A DNA stretch of 64,000 nucleotides from assembly GCF_048544455.1 (NCBI RefSeq), contig NC_133537.1, positions 64,858,134 to 64,922,133 of the forward strand, in the 5' to 3' direction. The DNA comes from Silene latifolia. Lineage: Eukaryota; Streptophyta; Magnoliopsida; Caryophyllales; Caryophyllaceae. This document shows positions 33,894 to 45,108 of the stretch, in pieces. The number at the start of each line of letters is the position of its first letter. The first letter of the stretch is position 1. The notes under the pieces are model-generated. The model was not told the origin of the DNA. It saw nothing but the letters and a program-made list of their open reading frames with translations, and searched no databases. The position numbers were made by a program, and so were the translations under genes.

Positions 33894-34277
33894 GGTGGGT
33901 TTTTCTACATGGTACCCTTGTACTTCTTCGTATTCTACGTGGTATCCCTCACTTTTCAAAAATATCAGTGGTACCACTAAACTTATTGAAAACATCTTTA
34001 AATACCCAAAATGCTCTAATATGCCTCTTTTAAATGTTTAATTTATACATTTTTGACTGGTTTTTGGCAATAATTTGTCATATCATTAACATGAATATCG
34101 TTTACTAAATCATAAACATATTTTCTTTCCAAAATTTAACTGATTAAAAATGTGATTTTAGTAGTTTGGGTATTTTAAGAACATTATACTAAATTTGGGG
34201 GTACCACTGATGTTTTAAAAAACGTAGGGGTACCGTGTAGAATTCGTAAAAACATAGAGGTACCACGTAGAAAAACC
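33894..34277. mobile_element. MITE-like element with about 90-bp terminal inverted repeats
   Basis: The left end GGTGGGTTTTTCTACATGG and the complement of the right end GGTTTTTCTACGTGGTACC begin imperfect inverted repeats of roughly 90 bp, each containing repeated TGGTACC and CAGTGGTACC. TTA flanks both sides (33891-33893 and 34278-34280), compatible with PIF/Harbinger-type 3-bp duplications. It has no ORF. Superfamily assignment is tentative. Confidence 0.65.
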
Positions 34278-34339
34278 TTATTTTTTATATCATAATCTGA
34301 AGATAATGATACAAACTATTAAGAGTTCTCTAATACAAT

Positions 34340-34926
34340 TGATGGGGCATATTCTGCACCCGCTGACCGAGTCAACATATTGAGCAAGGTCAAAGATATC
34401 CACAGCAAGTCAACGACTTAGACAGCCTAACCGACGCAGCCTGTCGACCTGTCTCTTGCGCCTCGGCTGGGACAACTAGCCAGCCAGGGCACATATCCAC
34501 GTACTCATATCCAAGACCCCTCGGCATGGAGTCAACAGGGCCCGCCGGCCTGCCATGGGTCCCTCGGCCGAGGGTAGATCAGTCTTTCCACCTGCTAGCC
34601 ACTTGGCCACTACGTGACAAAAGGTGAAAGTCTATAAATACTCCTCAACCCTCATTGAGGAAAGGATCCAGAATCTAACCTAAAACACCTCATAATCTGG
34701 TAATATCTTCCTTATCTCTCTACAACATATACTTCGCCAAGTAACACACAACTTAATCCCTTTAAGTTTACTGACTTGAGCGTCGGAGTGAGTACGCTCG
34801 GTGCAAAGCCGAGCCCTCAGTTCGTTCATTGTTTCAGGAGAGGCCGAAAGAAGGATTCAACCCAAGACGTCATTCTACAAGCCACGAGTGGTAACAAATA
34901 ACTGCTTCGGAATTACACCCGGAACA
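34340..34926 (+). repeat. Tat 5' LTR
   Basis: TGATGGGGCATATTC to CACCCGGAACA. It includes a perfect 14-bp palindrome CCCTCGGCCGAGGG (about 34562) and a TATA box TATAAATA (34633-34640). Confidence 0.93.
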
Positions 34927-34928
34927 AT

Positions 34929-34946
34929 TGGCGCCGTCTGTGGGGA
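34929..34946 (+). other. Tat primer-binding site
   Basis: TGGCGCCGTCTGTGGGGA begins two bases after the LTR. The first eight bases equal the tRNA-Asp complement but the rest differs, so the exact tRNA is uncertain. Confidence 0.7.
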
Positions 34947-35026
34947 AGAGATACTAGAAGCTAGTCACATTCATTCCCAAACAAAAAAAAAAACACAAAA
35001 CAAAACCCACCCAACGAGCTAAGAAG

Positions 35027-36560
35027 ATGTCGAAACAACCAGAAACGGTGCTTGTGGAAACTGAATTCTACCAAGATGACACATTCCACAACTCTGAAAT
35101 CGGGCAGTCCCCCACCGGCCGTATCACTGATACGACGAACGGGATGCCGAAGGAACAAGACACACCGCTGCCCGCCGACCAAGTCACTATCATGGGACAT
35201 GTGGTTGATGCAGCTAAACTGAAGCTACTCCTGGAACTAATGGGTAGCACGCCGGCTCACACTGTCACAACGACAAGAGCGGCGGCACCCCTGAGGAGAT
35301 CGGGGTCCAAAAAGTGACTCCGAGAAACTTGAACGAAGCATTGGAGGAAGCTGACCATGTCAAGACGCCGGGGGAGCCCAGAGTGCAAGTGGTAGACCTG
35401 AGTCCTTCCCGCACTCGCGGGAGGACAGTGTCGCCGCAGCACCGACGAGGCATGCCCCAGAGGAGTGAAAGAAGTCCGACTCACCAGAGTCGGAGAAGGA
35501 GTCCGACTCACCAGAGTCGGAGAAGAAGCCCTTCCCGCCACGGGGAGAGGAGCCGGACTAAGGATGCGAGAAGCCGATCGCGGCGTGTCATTCGACACGT
35601 GGTCGACGGCCCTCGATGCCTATGTCCTAGAGGTCCGGTGCCGACTAAGCTAAAGTTGCCACCCATATCATACAAAGGAGAAGGCGACCCAACCGACCAC
35701 GCCGAGGCTTTCGAGTCTTACATGTCGGTATGGGAGCAACCTGATGAGGTTTGGTGCCGAGTCTTCCCAACGACTCTGCATGGGATGGCACAAAGTTGGT
35801 ACAAGGGGCTACCCGATGGGTCGGATATCTTGCTATGCCGACCTAAGGGACACATTTTTGGCCCAATATTCTTGCAATAAGAGGAGGGTGTCGAGACATC
35901 GGATCTCCCGACTATCGACGGGGGAGGCGAGTCTCTCCGGGTTATGTGAAGAGGTTCGACGCCAAGGTTCAGCAGATTCGTGAGTGAATAGCGAACCGGC
36001 GCCTTCGACCGATGAAAGGCCTCCCGAGAGGAGACTTAAAAAACGAGCTCATCAAGTGCGGAGGTCTGAACCTAGACTCCGCCAGGAAGATGGCCGACCA
36101 AGCCATAAAGGTGGAGGACTATCACAAAACCTCGGGTAGGCGGCGAGGCCGGGCACTCAGAGAGTAAGAGCCACCGGGAGGACAACCCGGATGAAGGACG
36201 CCGTGACAATAATAGGTCACGGTCTGACAAGTCCGCCAGGAAACAGAACTCGGCGGGCGCCGGGGGGAGTTCAGGACCGTACTACCAAAAGCGGTACAAT
36301 GGTCACACCCCCTGGTCGTATCTGCCGCCGAGGTCTTCTCCCTGAGCAAGAACGAGGGTCAGAAGTGGGAAAGGCCTCCCAAGGCGAGGGGGGACGGTGA
36401 CACGAGCCAGTACTGTGAGTACCACGGCCACACCGGTCACGTAATCGACAATCGCCGCATCTGAAGAATGCCATTGAAGAGCTGATCCGGAAGGGGAGTC
36501 TCAGCAAATATGTTGCCGGAGGCCAAAAGACTAATACCGGCGGCTCAAATAAAAAGTCCG
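35027..36560 (+). pseudogene. Tat gag, multiply frameshifted
   Basis: The start is MSKQPETVLVETEFY at 35027. The frame changes at about 35315 into an Arg/Ser-rich stretch (SPTHQSRRRSPTHQSRRR) and the gag core: PISYKGEGDPTDHAEAFESY, EVWCRVFPTTLHGMAQSWYK. Another shift at about 35810 continues with ISCYADLRDTFLAQYSCNKR in a different frame. Near 36410 a knuckle-like QYCEYHGHTGH precedes the stretch equivalent to LKNAIEELIRKGSLSKYV. Gag would form the particle and bind RNA; this copy cannot encode it in one frame. Confidence 0.88.
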
Positions 36561-37320
36561 TCTTTGAACGGATAGGAGTGATCCATGTTGTCATCGGGGG
36601 CAACGAGAACGGTGGGTCCGCTCATGGGCACAAACGGCACCTGAACGAGCTGTATCAGGCCATCAACTTTGTGCCCAAAACAGCGATCCCCGCTTCCAAC
36701 ATCCCCGATATGACTATTGGGAAGAAGGACTACGAGGGAGTCATCGCCCCGCACAACGACCCACTTGTAGTCCACTTGGACATAGCCAACCACCTGGTCA
36801 AGAGGTGCCTGATTGACACAGGCGCCTACACGAACGTTATGTTCAGGGAGTGCTTTCTCAATCTCGGCCTGAAGATTGAGGACTTGAGCCCCTGCACCAA
36901 TCCATTGTACGCTTTTTCCGGGCCGGCCTGGTACCCCGGGGTCAATCGGGATCCGGTGATGTTCGGCGAGGGAATGCGGCTAAGAATGTCCTATCCGAGT
37001 TCGTGGTCATTGACGGCTCGTCCGCCTACAACGTTCTCATAGGCCGAGTCACTCTGAGCGAGGCCGATGCAGTAATGTCCATCCGGGCCCTGACACTGAT
37101 GTATGTCTTGGACCGGGGGGAAGCGCATAAGCTCGTCTCAAAGGACGAAAAAGACGAAGTAGTCAACGTCCAAATATCCGCGAGGGTGCAACATGCAATC
37201 CCTCAAAGTGGCGAAGAAGTCGAAGAAGGGGAAAAGCCCATCCTTACAACAGGAGGGCGACCTCATGGATGCCACTGTCGGCATGGTCGAAGGAGCGGAG
37301 ACCGAAGAAGTGGAAATTGA
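36561..37320 (+). pseudogene. Tat retropepsin
   Basis: The frame 36578-37042 reads NDPLVVHLDIANHLVKRCLIDTGAYTNVMF. The IDTGAYTNVM segment is the aspartic protease active site of Tat elements. After a shift at about 37000 the second frame has VIDGSSAYNVLIGRVTLSEADAV, the conserved C-terminal flap region. It lies in normal order between gag and reverse transcriptase. Confidence 0.88.
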
Positions 37321-38360
37321 CCCGGGCGCACCGAATCGCTGTCGGTGTCAACTGGAGCCAAAATTCGGGGCCGCTCTCCTGACTGCGAGGAAGAACAAAG
37401 ACGTCTTCGCTTACTCGGCAGCCGAGATGCCAGGCGTGAGCCGGGAGGTAATTGTTCACAAGTTGAACGTACTCTCCACCGCTCGCCCGTCAAGCGAGAA
37501 GATGAGGAACTCCTCGGCCGAGAAAGATGAGGCCATCAAAGCCGAGGTAGATAAATTACTAGCGGCGGGCTTTATCATGCCTTGTACTTATCCTGAGTGG
37601 TTAGCTAATGTTGTAATGGTGAAGAAATCATCGGGGGCGTGGAGGATGTGTGTAGATTTTACCAATCTTAATAAAGCGTGCCCCAAAGATTGCTATCCCT
37701 TGCCTCGAATAGATAGTTTAATCGACGCCACGGCAGCTACACTATCTTGAGCCCGCCGGACGCCTTCTCAGGGTATCATCGGTATTCATGGCCGAAGAAG
37801 ACATGCCTAAATGCGCGTTCATCACCGGTAACGGCACATACATGTATAAAATGATGCCGTTCTGTTTGAAGAACGCCGGCGCAACTTACACAAGACTGGT
37901 GGACAAAGTGTTCCAAAATAAAAAAGGCGAAACATTGAGGCTTACGTCGACGATGCTATTGTAAAAAGCAAGTCGACAATGAGCACCTAGCCGATTTACA
38001 CGAGACATTTTGTTTCGAGGAAATACAAGATGAAACTTAACCCAATGAAATGCAACTTCGGTGTCCGGTCAAGTAAGTTCCTCGGCGTGCTTGTCAGCGC
38101 CAGGGGAATTGATGCCAATCCAGAGAAAGTCCAAGCAATCCTGGACTGCCCGGAGCCGAGGAATCGAAAAGAGGTTATGATGTTGACCGGGAGGATGGCG
38201 GCTCTAGCCCGTTTTATCTCTCGGTCAGCCGACAAGAGCACCCCATTCTTCAAAGTGTTGAAGGGAAACAAGGATTTCAGCTGGGGGGAGGAACAGAGCA
38301 CAGCTTTCAAGCAACTGAAAGCTCATCTTCAAACTCTCCCAACCCGGTCCAGGCCGATGC
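37321..38360 (+). pseudogene. Tat reverse transcriptase
   Basis: MPGVSREVIVHKLNV and PCTYPEWLANVVMVKKSSGA lead into WRMCVDFTNLNKACPKDCYP and PRIDSLIDATA (37560-37740). A shift follows; MPFCLKNAGATYTRLVDKVF is at about 37855 (Cys where Gly is usual in MPFGLKNAGATY), and the catalytic YVDDAIVKSK is read near 37945 in another frame. From 38030 the frame continues with MKLNPMKCNFGVRSSKFLG and the connection domain. At least three frame changes occur, so no active enzyme is encoded. Confidence 0.93.
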
Positions 38361-38745
38361 TGGGGGAGACGCTATATATATACATAGCGATTACCTCGGC
38401 CACGGTCGGTCGTGATCATCGAGAGAAGAAGACAAACAAAGAACACCCAATCTACTTTGTCGGCCATACATTATTGCCCGCGAAAGGAATTACCCACCGA
38501 TTGAAAAAGCGGCCTTTCTTTGTCGTCGTTGCCGCAAGGAAATCGAAGCCTTACTTCGACGCACATCCCGTGACGGTCTTAACCGACCAACCATTGGAGA
38601 AAGCATTGGAAAAATTTGAGCAATCCGGCAGGCTCATCAAATGGGCAGTAGAGCTATCCGGCTTCGGCATTCAATACAAGCCGAGGCCCTCGATAAAGGG
38701 ACAGCACTTTGCAGATTTCTGGCCGAGTGCACATATCAAGAAGAG
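38361..38745 (+). pseudogene. Tat first RNase H
   Basis: This part of the 38030-38857 frame has HPIYFVGHTLLPAKGITHRL, VVAARKSKPYFDAHPVTVLTD and SGRLIKWAVELSGFGIQYKP, the standard Ty3/gypsy RNase H C-terminal signatures. The usual Tyr-Pro-Ile-Glu motif is altered (HRLKKRPFF). Confidence 0.88.
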
Positions 38746-39170
38746 CAAAACCCGGAGTATAGGAAGTATACACCGACGGGTCCTCCACGGCGAACAGCTC
38801 GGGGAGCCGGCATACTTATCATCGGCCCAAACGGGGACGAGTTTGAGTACGCCTTGAAATTTACCTTCTCGGCCTCAAACAACGAATCCGAATACGAGGC
38901 GGTGATAACCGGAGTCGAGCTAGCTAGAGCTGCCGGGGCGGAGCACATCATTTTGAAAATAGATTCACTTTTAGTGGCTAATCAAATCAGAGGAGAGTAC
39001 GAGACTCGAGACGACGGGATGGTAAGATACCTGGAAAGGGTAAAAGCCGACACTTCAAAATTGAAATCTTTCCAGATACAATGCATTCCCAGGTCTGAGA
39101 ACAACCGAGCCGACGCTCTCTCAAAGCTTGCCAGTTCAACCATCAAGAATGTCGTCGAACCGTCTTTGGT
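38746..39170 (+). pseudogene. Tat second, archaeal-type RNase H
   Basis: YTDGSS (read near 38767) supplies the first catalytic Asp. ASNNESEYEAVITGVELARAAG supplies the Glu and ILKIDSLLVANQIRGEYETRD the second Asp, and SENNRADALSKLAS ends the domain. The YTDGSS segment and the rest are in different frames. This domain, placed before integrase, identifies the Tat lineage. Confidence 0.92.
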
Positions 39171-40387
39171 GGACATCGGGAATGCCAAAAGCATTGCGAG
39201 ACCGTCGGCATGGTGGGCGACATAGAGGCCGAGACAACGTGGATGACTCCGATAATGAAGTACAAAGCGATGAACAATTACCGGAGGACCGCGATCTCTC
39301 ACGAGAAGATAAAGAGGATCGCAGCAAGGTACTTGGTGTTTGAAGGAGAATTATACAGAAGGTCCGTGATAAGGCCACTCTTGAAATGTGTCGGCCCAGC
39401 CGACGCGGAGCTAATACTGACAGAAATTCACGAAGGCATCTGTGGTCATCACATGGGGGCAAGAACACTAGCCCACAAAGCTCTCCGAGCCGGCTACTTC
39501 TGGCCCACCATGCTTGAGGATTCCAGAGCCAAAACCAAAAAGTGCAACAACTGTCAAATGCGTGCCCCGGTGATACATGCACCTTCCCGAGACTGCGGCC
39601 AGGTACTTAGTCCCCTTCCTTTTGCACACGAGTGGGGGATGGATCTACTAGGGCCATTTCCAACGGCATCCGGAGGAAGAAAGTACTTGATTGTCGCCGT
39701 TGACTACTTCACCAAATGGGTTGAAGTCGTAGCGGTACCGCCAAGACCACGGCGGCCGTAAGAAAGGTAATCTGGGAAAATGTCATAACTCGTTTTGGGT
39801 TACCCCAAGTCATGGTATTTGACCACGGCCGAGAGTTTTGGAGTGACACAATAATGAACTGGTTGGAGGAACTTGGTATCAAATTTGCATACTCCTCATA
39901 CGCCACCCACGGAGCAACGAACGGCGGAGGCGGCCAATAAAACAATCCTCAACGGTTTGAAGAAGACAGTTGAAGACCTAAAGGGAAGATGGGCCGATGA
40001 ACTACCCGGCGTCCTGTGGTCCCTGCGAACCACGGAGAAAGAAGCAACGGGGTACAGTCCGTTCCACTTAGTCTACCGGTCCGAAGGGGATCCCGCCAAT
40101 TGAAGCAACGGTGCGACATTCGAACGACCACCTTTAACCCGGTTGAAAATGAGGAAGGTCTAAGAACCTCCCTAGACCTGGTCGAAGAAAGCCGAGATAC
40201 AGCACGCCTCAACTTGGCAGTATACCAAAACCGAATGAGAAGAGCCTACAACCGGAGAGTCCACAAAAGGGACTTAAAAGTAGGAGATCTAGTCCTAAGA
40301 AAGTCGGCCGCCACCAACAAAGGGAACATTCATGGTAAATTGACTACGCCAACCGGGAGGGTCCTTACAAAGTGGTTGAATAAATGA
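39171..40387 (+). pseudogene. Tat integrase
   Basis: The zinc site is HEGICGHHMGARTLAHKALRAG through CNNCQ. The first catalytic Asp is in EWGMDLLGPFP, the second in a segment read FDHGREFWSD near 39825, and the catalytic Glu lies in the AEAANKTI segment at about 39925. The C-terminus has RRVHKRDLKVGDLVLRK. Frames change at about 39750, 39870 and 40100. The enzyme would insert cDNA into the genome; this copy is inactive as read. Confidence 0.92.
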
Positions 40388-40699
40388 GGCCGGGTACATA
40401 CCGCCGACGAGATATGGAGGGAGTGCCTTTGATGAGCCATTGGAACACCGATAACCTCGGAAATACTTTGTATAGCGGCGGAGGTGTCCAAAAACTGTTG
40501 TTGGCACCCCAACGCGTGTTTATATCTATTGAAAAATCATCCAAGTTTTCCATCAAAGTGTTTATCCCCTCCGTAGTCATATCGAGGTAGACGCCACGGC
40601 CCAAGCCGGGCAGTCACCCCAAGAAGTAGACGCCACGGCAGTCACTACCATTGCAGTTGATACTCGCGAAAGCGACCAACATGCCTTAGGAACGTATAA

Positions 40700-41095
40700 G
40701 TACAGTTGAGACGCAATTCTAGCCGCCTCGGCCAACCGAAGGCCTGGCAGAGGAAGCGATCAATATGTCTACAGATACGAACGTTGTCGAGCCGTAACCT
40801 CTAGCCGCCTCGGCCAACCGAAGGCCTGGCAGGGGACACAACGGTCGATACGCTAACATGTTCACAGCGGCGGTTGGGAAGCGCAAATCGGACGCCTCGG
40901 CCAGACCGAGAGTGAAAGAGGAAGCGACCAACATGCCAACATGTTTAAAAAACGTTAAACACAGTTGAGATACGCATTCTAACTGCCTCGGCCGGGCCGA
41001 AGGTAAAAACGAAAAAGCGCTCAATTAATAACGTAAGAAGACAAGTGAAGGATCGTGATCAAAGCCCCGGCCAAGCCGAGGGCCAATAAACAAAC
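40700..41095 (+). repeat. Diverged GC-rich hairpin repeats (GCCTCGGCC...CCGAAGG)
   Basis: About five units at about 40721, 40801, 40898, 40985 and 41066 share GCCTCGGCC, a short loop and a CCGAAGG-like complement. They also share GTTGAGA(C/T)ACGCATTCTA and CCAACATG segments. Spacing is about 80-97 bp. Confidence 0.75.
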
Positions 41096-41327
41096 GTTAT
41101 TGAAAACGATTACAAGGAGAATACAGACGACGGCCGTCCCCATAGGGATAAGCCAAAACACAACCTACCAAAGTTTTACAAAAATCAAGGAAAAGAAGAA
41201 CAAAAGGTTACAGACATATCATTTGAAGCGCCAAAAGATGGCAGGGAGGAAAGGCTTAATAATTGGCCCCCGAACAGCTGAAGCTATCCGAGATGCCGGG
41301 TGAGCCTGGTGACGACCGCCCGTCTCC

Positions 41328-43897
41328 CTATGCCTGTTGCTGCCCGCCATCGGCGACGTCAGCAGTATCACCTTTGGTAGGCGACCCAGAAGCTGTCTTG
41401 GCAGCTTCAGCAGCCTCAGCAGCCTCAGCTGCTCTCATTCTCTCAGCTTCCTCCTTGGCCGCCTTAGCCTTCTCAGCAAGGGCCGCCTTCTCCGCGGCCT
41501 CTTCTTCCTCCTTCTTCACCCTTGCCTCCTCAGCGGCCTTCGCCTCCGCGGCCTTCTCCTTAGCTTCAAGCTTGTCATCAAGCAGCTCGTCAAATTTTTG
41601 CCACGGAAAGGAGCCATCAAGAAAGAGCTCCCCAATCACTTCCCTGGCGGCTTCTTCGGCCAGGTCCCGGTATTGGGCGCACATGTTAGGGAGGATAACG
41701 CATTGGAGCCTCTCAATGTCCTCCTCCCTCTGGGCGATGATAGCCTCCTTATTCCGAACCACCTTCCCCTGAGCCTGAAACATGGACTTCCATTCGTCCC
41801 TCTTCTTAGCATTAAAGTCGGCGACTTTCTGAAGGTGGTCATGCCCCTCCAGCAACTTAGCGGCATCAGCCTCCGCAGCCTCAGCCTTGGCTCTCTCAGC
41901 AAGGACTGCCTTTTCAGCGTCCTCCCTAAGTTTTCGCTCAGCAAGGACCGCCTCTTCAGCCTCAGCCTTGGCCCTCTCAGCTTCCTTCTTCGCAGCATCG
42001 AGTTCAAGCCTGAGCCGCTCGAGCTGTGGGGCAGCTTCAGCCATGGCCTTTTCTTGCTCCACAATAAGAGCACCGGCCACATCAGCCCACTTCGACAGCA
42101 TCCTGGCCAAACTTAGGCCCTCCGACCTAATCTGGATGGGGGTAGGCTTCGGGAAGGAGGAGACGACGGCGGCATCTTGACCAGCCGTCTGCGCAGCTTG
42201 CTTCTCAGCACGCCGTTCAACGGTGTGTCCGGTAGACGGCGGTGGTTGATCTACAAAAAATTCAATCAAAGCATCCATGTCAACATTCATGGACATACCA
42301 GAAAGCCTGTCATCAGGAACGCCTAATGAACCGGCTAAGTCGAGCCACGGGATAGATCTGCCACCGGGCTTGGCCTTCTTGGCCGGACGACCCATTTCTT
42401 TGCCGGCCTCGGCAGCGGTAAGCGCGATAGAAGCGAAGCGAGAGCGGCAGCGGCGGCGGCGATAGGCTCTTTCCTCTTGCGGAAGAGAGGAGATTCCACT
42501 GCCAAGGTGACCACCTCCTCGGCGGTAATATCAACGATCTCCACCGTCTTTTTTTGGACTGAAGGGATGGGAGGTGGAACTGATGTCGACGCCGAAGACT
42601 TTTTTTTTTCGCGTTCGGCGCGGTATGTTACCAGCAACCTTCGCCTGGGCCGCCGTCGTATCTAAGCCCTTCAGCTGCTGATCCATGAGATCATTTGGCG
42701 CCGGTCTGCGATCACGAGCCTGGGCCTTAGGATGCAAATCAACAACTTGCTTGTCCTTATCAAGTCCCATTCTCCTAAGGATATCTTGGACGGATCCCGG
42801 GCCAAAATGGTCTGCAAAGGAAACGAAGCAAGGGTTAAGTAGAAGAAATAAATCAAAGTTCAAAAAATAGAAACACTAAAAGCAGAGATGGGCCTCACAC
42901 CGACCCCACTCACCCCGTTCGAGGGCCGGTATGAGGCCGACGTGGCAGAGCAGCTCATCCTGAAGAATGATCTGCGTCGGGGGCATCCATCCCTTCAGTA
43001 TCCCATTCTTCTCAGCCTCAAACAGCCTCATCGCCCGCTTCTCATCCGCATTAAGAGGAACCCTGCTGGCGTCCATCTTAAGCTTACTCCGGGAGACCCA
43101 TTTGTCATGCTCCCCCTTACTCTCGCACCGCAAATTGACGCGGTCTTTGGAAGGACCGGGCGATGGATAATCCTCCGAACCTCAACGTACACCCACCGCG
43201 GCTTCCAGTCCTTGCAGGAAGAAAGCTTATCAACGGAGACGTAACCCGGCTCCGTCTGCATGCTGTACCACCCAACGCGACCAGGGGCTGACGGCCGAAG
43301 GTGATGAAGCCGGCGGAATAAGTTAACCGTTGGGACCTCCCCCTTGAAAAGACAGAGCCACACAAAGCCGACTATAGTCCTAATGGCCAACGGGTGCAGT
43401 TGGGCCACGGCGACGTTCATGGCTTTAATTATGGCCATAACGTATTCGTTCAGAGGAAACCGAAGCCCATACTCCAGGTGTCTGATGTATACGCCGATAC
43501 AGCCCGGAGGAGGGCAACAGACGGCCTGACCCTCTCTAGGAATAACAATATTATACTCCCTGCCGAAGGAGAAATAATGTTCGAAGAAGTCAGGACCAGA
43601 ACAACTGGCAAATTTGTGGGTCCAAGCACGGTCAGGGCCAACCTTACAGGCTTCGCCGTGATCCAGGACATACGACCTCTCGTCATCAGGATGAGCCCTT
43701 TCCTCATCATCACCGTCATCATCAACATCATCATCATCATCCTCCCAATCCTCCAGAGCTTTTGGATCAACTTCAGGAGAAGGAGACCTAGGGCCCCCAG
43801 ACCTTATCGGAACGGCGGCTAGTGCCTCCTCTTCATCAAGACGCGACGAGGAACCCCCCGGCGCATGATTACTAGGTCCGGCATCAGCAGAAGACAT
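41328..43897 (-). pseudogene. Antisense gene of the Tat element (Transposase_28-like, coiled-coil C-terminus)
   Basis: Starts at ATG 43897 (MSSADAGPSNHAPGGSSSRL). After an acidic Asp run (DDDDDVDDDGDDEE) comes the domain that Pfam calls putative gypsy type transposon: PPPGCIGVYIRHLEYGLRFP, QLHPLAIRTIVGFVWLC, TVNLFRRLHHL. A frameshift at about 43100-43130 moves to a frame with SRSKLKMDASRVPLNADEKR. An intron follows, then a linker and a long Ala/Glu/Lys coiled coil (41328-42395). More shifts are at about 42610 (A run) and 42400. The gene lies between integrase and 3' LTR and runs against the element. Its role is unknown; DNA-binding or regulatory roles are only speculation. Confidence 0.75.
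42812..42913 (-). other. GT-AG intron in the Tat antisense gene
   Basis: Donor CGG|GTGAGT (exon ends 42914) and acceptor TTTCCTTTGCAG|ACC (exon starts 42811). Splicing joins LER to DHFGPGS in frame, removing a 102-base intron containing a stop. Confidence 0.75.
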
Positions 43898-44080
43898 GAT
43901 TCACAACAAAGAAACTTAAACAATTAAAAAGTTGGAAAATTTGTTTGTTTACCTTGGGAAGAGTGTTACGCCGAGTAACGCTTCGAAGACTAGAGAGAAG
44001 TTTCGTCAAAGAAAGTTAAGCAAGAAGAAATTTTTTTTTGAGAAAATGAATTTGGAAGGCCAAATTCAGGGGCTAACTCT

Positions 44081-44092
44081 CCTATTTATAGG
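44081..44092 (-). promoter_or_regulatory. TATA box of the Tat antisense gene
   Basis: Minus strand CCTATAAATAGG, itself palindromic, lies about 185 bases upstream of ATG 43897. A start near 44055 would give a short leader. Confidence 0.55.
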
Positions 44093-44500
44093 GCAAAGCC
44101 CACTCAATCCGACCAATCAGGGCAAAGCCCATGAAAGCGTCAACCAATCAACAATGAGACACATGTCAAGCATGCAGCCATGGAATGTCAATCGACAAAC
44201 AGTTACAAAACTTCTTCAACACGCCCCTTGGTATCTGCTTGCCAAACGGCCCGCTGATTCGACCAAGCTTGGCAGCACCGGCTGGGGGCAATCAAAAGCA
44301 CACGGCACTCACAACCTCGGTCTCGGCCAGCGCCACTTTCTTTTCCACATCTGATGTCCATTACACATCCATGTGGAGGGGGGATATGATACGGCCTAAG
44401 CAGAACCAAGCCGAGGTAGAAGAAGCCGGGCGAAGAAAATTTCAACTTGCGAGAATACGCTCAACACTCATCGAAGGTCCATACCACGGCATAGACTACG

Positions 44501-44512
44501 GTGGGGGCAAAT
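44501..44512 (+). other. Tat polypurine tract
   Basis: GTGGGGGCAAAT abuts the 3' LTR start. Confidence 0.85.
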
Positions 44513-45108
44513 TGATGGGGCATATTCTGCACCCGCCGACCGAGTCAACATATTGAGCAAGGTCAAAGATATCCCTGACAAGTCAACGACTTAGACGACC
44601 CCTAACCGACGCGCCTGTCGGCCTGTCTCTTGGGCCTCGGCTGGGACAACTAGCCAGCCGGGGCACATATCCGCGTACTCATATCCAAGACCCCTCGGCA
44701 TGGAGTCAACAGGGCCCACTGGCCAGCCATGGGTCCCTCGGCCGAGGGTAAATCAGTCTTTCCACCTGCTAGCCACTTGGCCACTTGGCCACTACGTGAC
44801 AAAAGGTGAAAGTCTATAAATACTTCTCAACCCTCATTGAGGAAAGGATCCAGAATCTAACCTAAAATACCTCATAATCTGGTAATATCTTCCTTATCTC
44901 TCTACAACATATACTTCGCCAAGTAACACACAACTTAATCCCTTTAAGTTTACTGACTTGAGCGTCGGAGTGAGTACGCTCGGTGCAAAGCCGAGCCCTC
45001 AGTTCGTTCATTGTTTCAGGAGAGGCCGAAAGAAGGATTCAACCCAAGACGTCATTCTACAAGCCACGAGTGGTAACAAATAACTGCTTCGGAATTACAC
45101 CCGGAACA
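44513..45108 (+). repeat. Tat 3' LTR
   Basis: Like 34340-34926 but with a short tandem duplication (CCACTTGGCCACTTGG, about 44775) and scattered substitutions and indels. Confidence 0.93.

Larger units (their letters stand above)
34340..45108 (+). mobile_element. Complete Tat-lineage Ty3/gypsy element with dual RNase H
   Basis: LTRs (34340-34926 and 44513-45108) are flanked by a perfect ACAAT duplication (34335-34339, 45109-45113). Order: primer site, gag, protease, reverse transcriptase, RNase H, second (archaeal-type) RNase H, integrase, GC-rich repeats, an antisense gene, polypurine tract. The second RNase H before integrase is the hallmark of the Tat lineage. All coding frames are broken by multiple shifts although the LTRs remain similar. 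Confidence 0.95.

Noticed and set aside
41337-42116. Plus-strand frames of 169-259 codons over the Tat antisense coiled coil
   Set aside because: Shadows of the minus-strand Ala/Glu/Lys-rich gene; Leu/Ser-rich composition follows from complementing GC-rich codons.
43394-43822. Plus-strand 142-codon frame with Ile-rich run
   Set aside because: Complement of the Asp run in the antisense gene.
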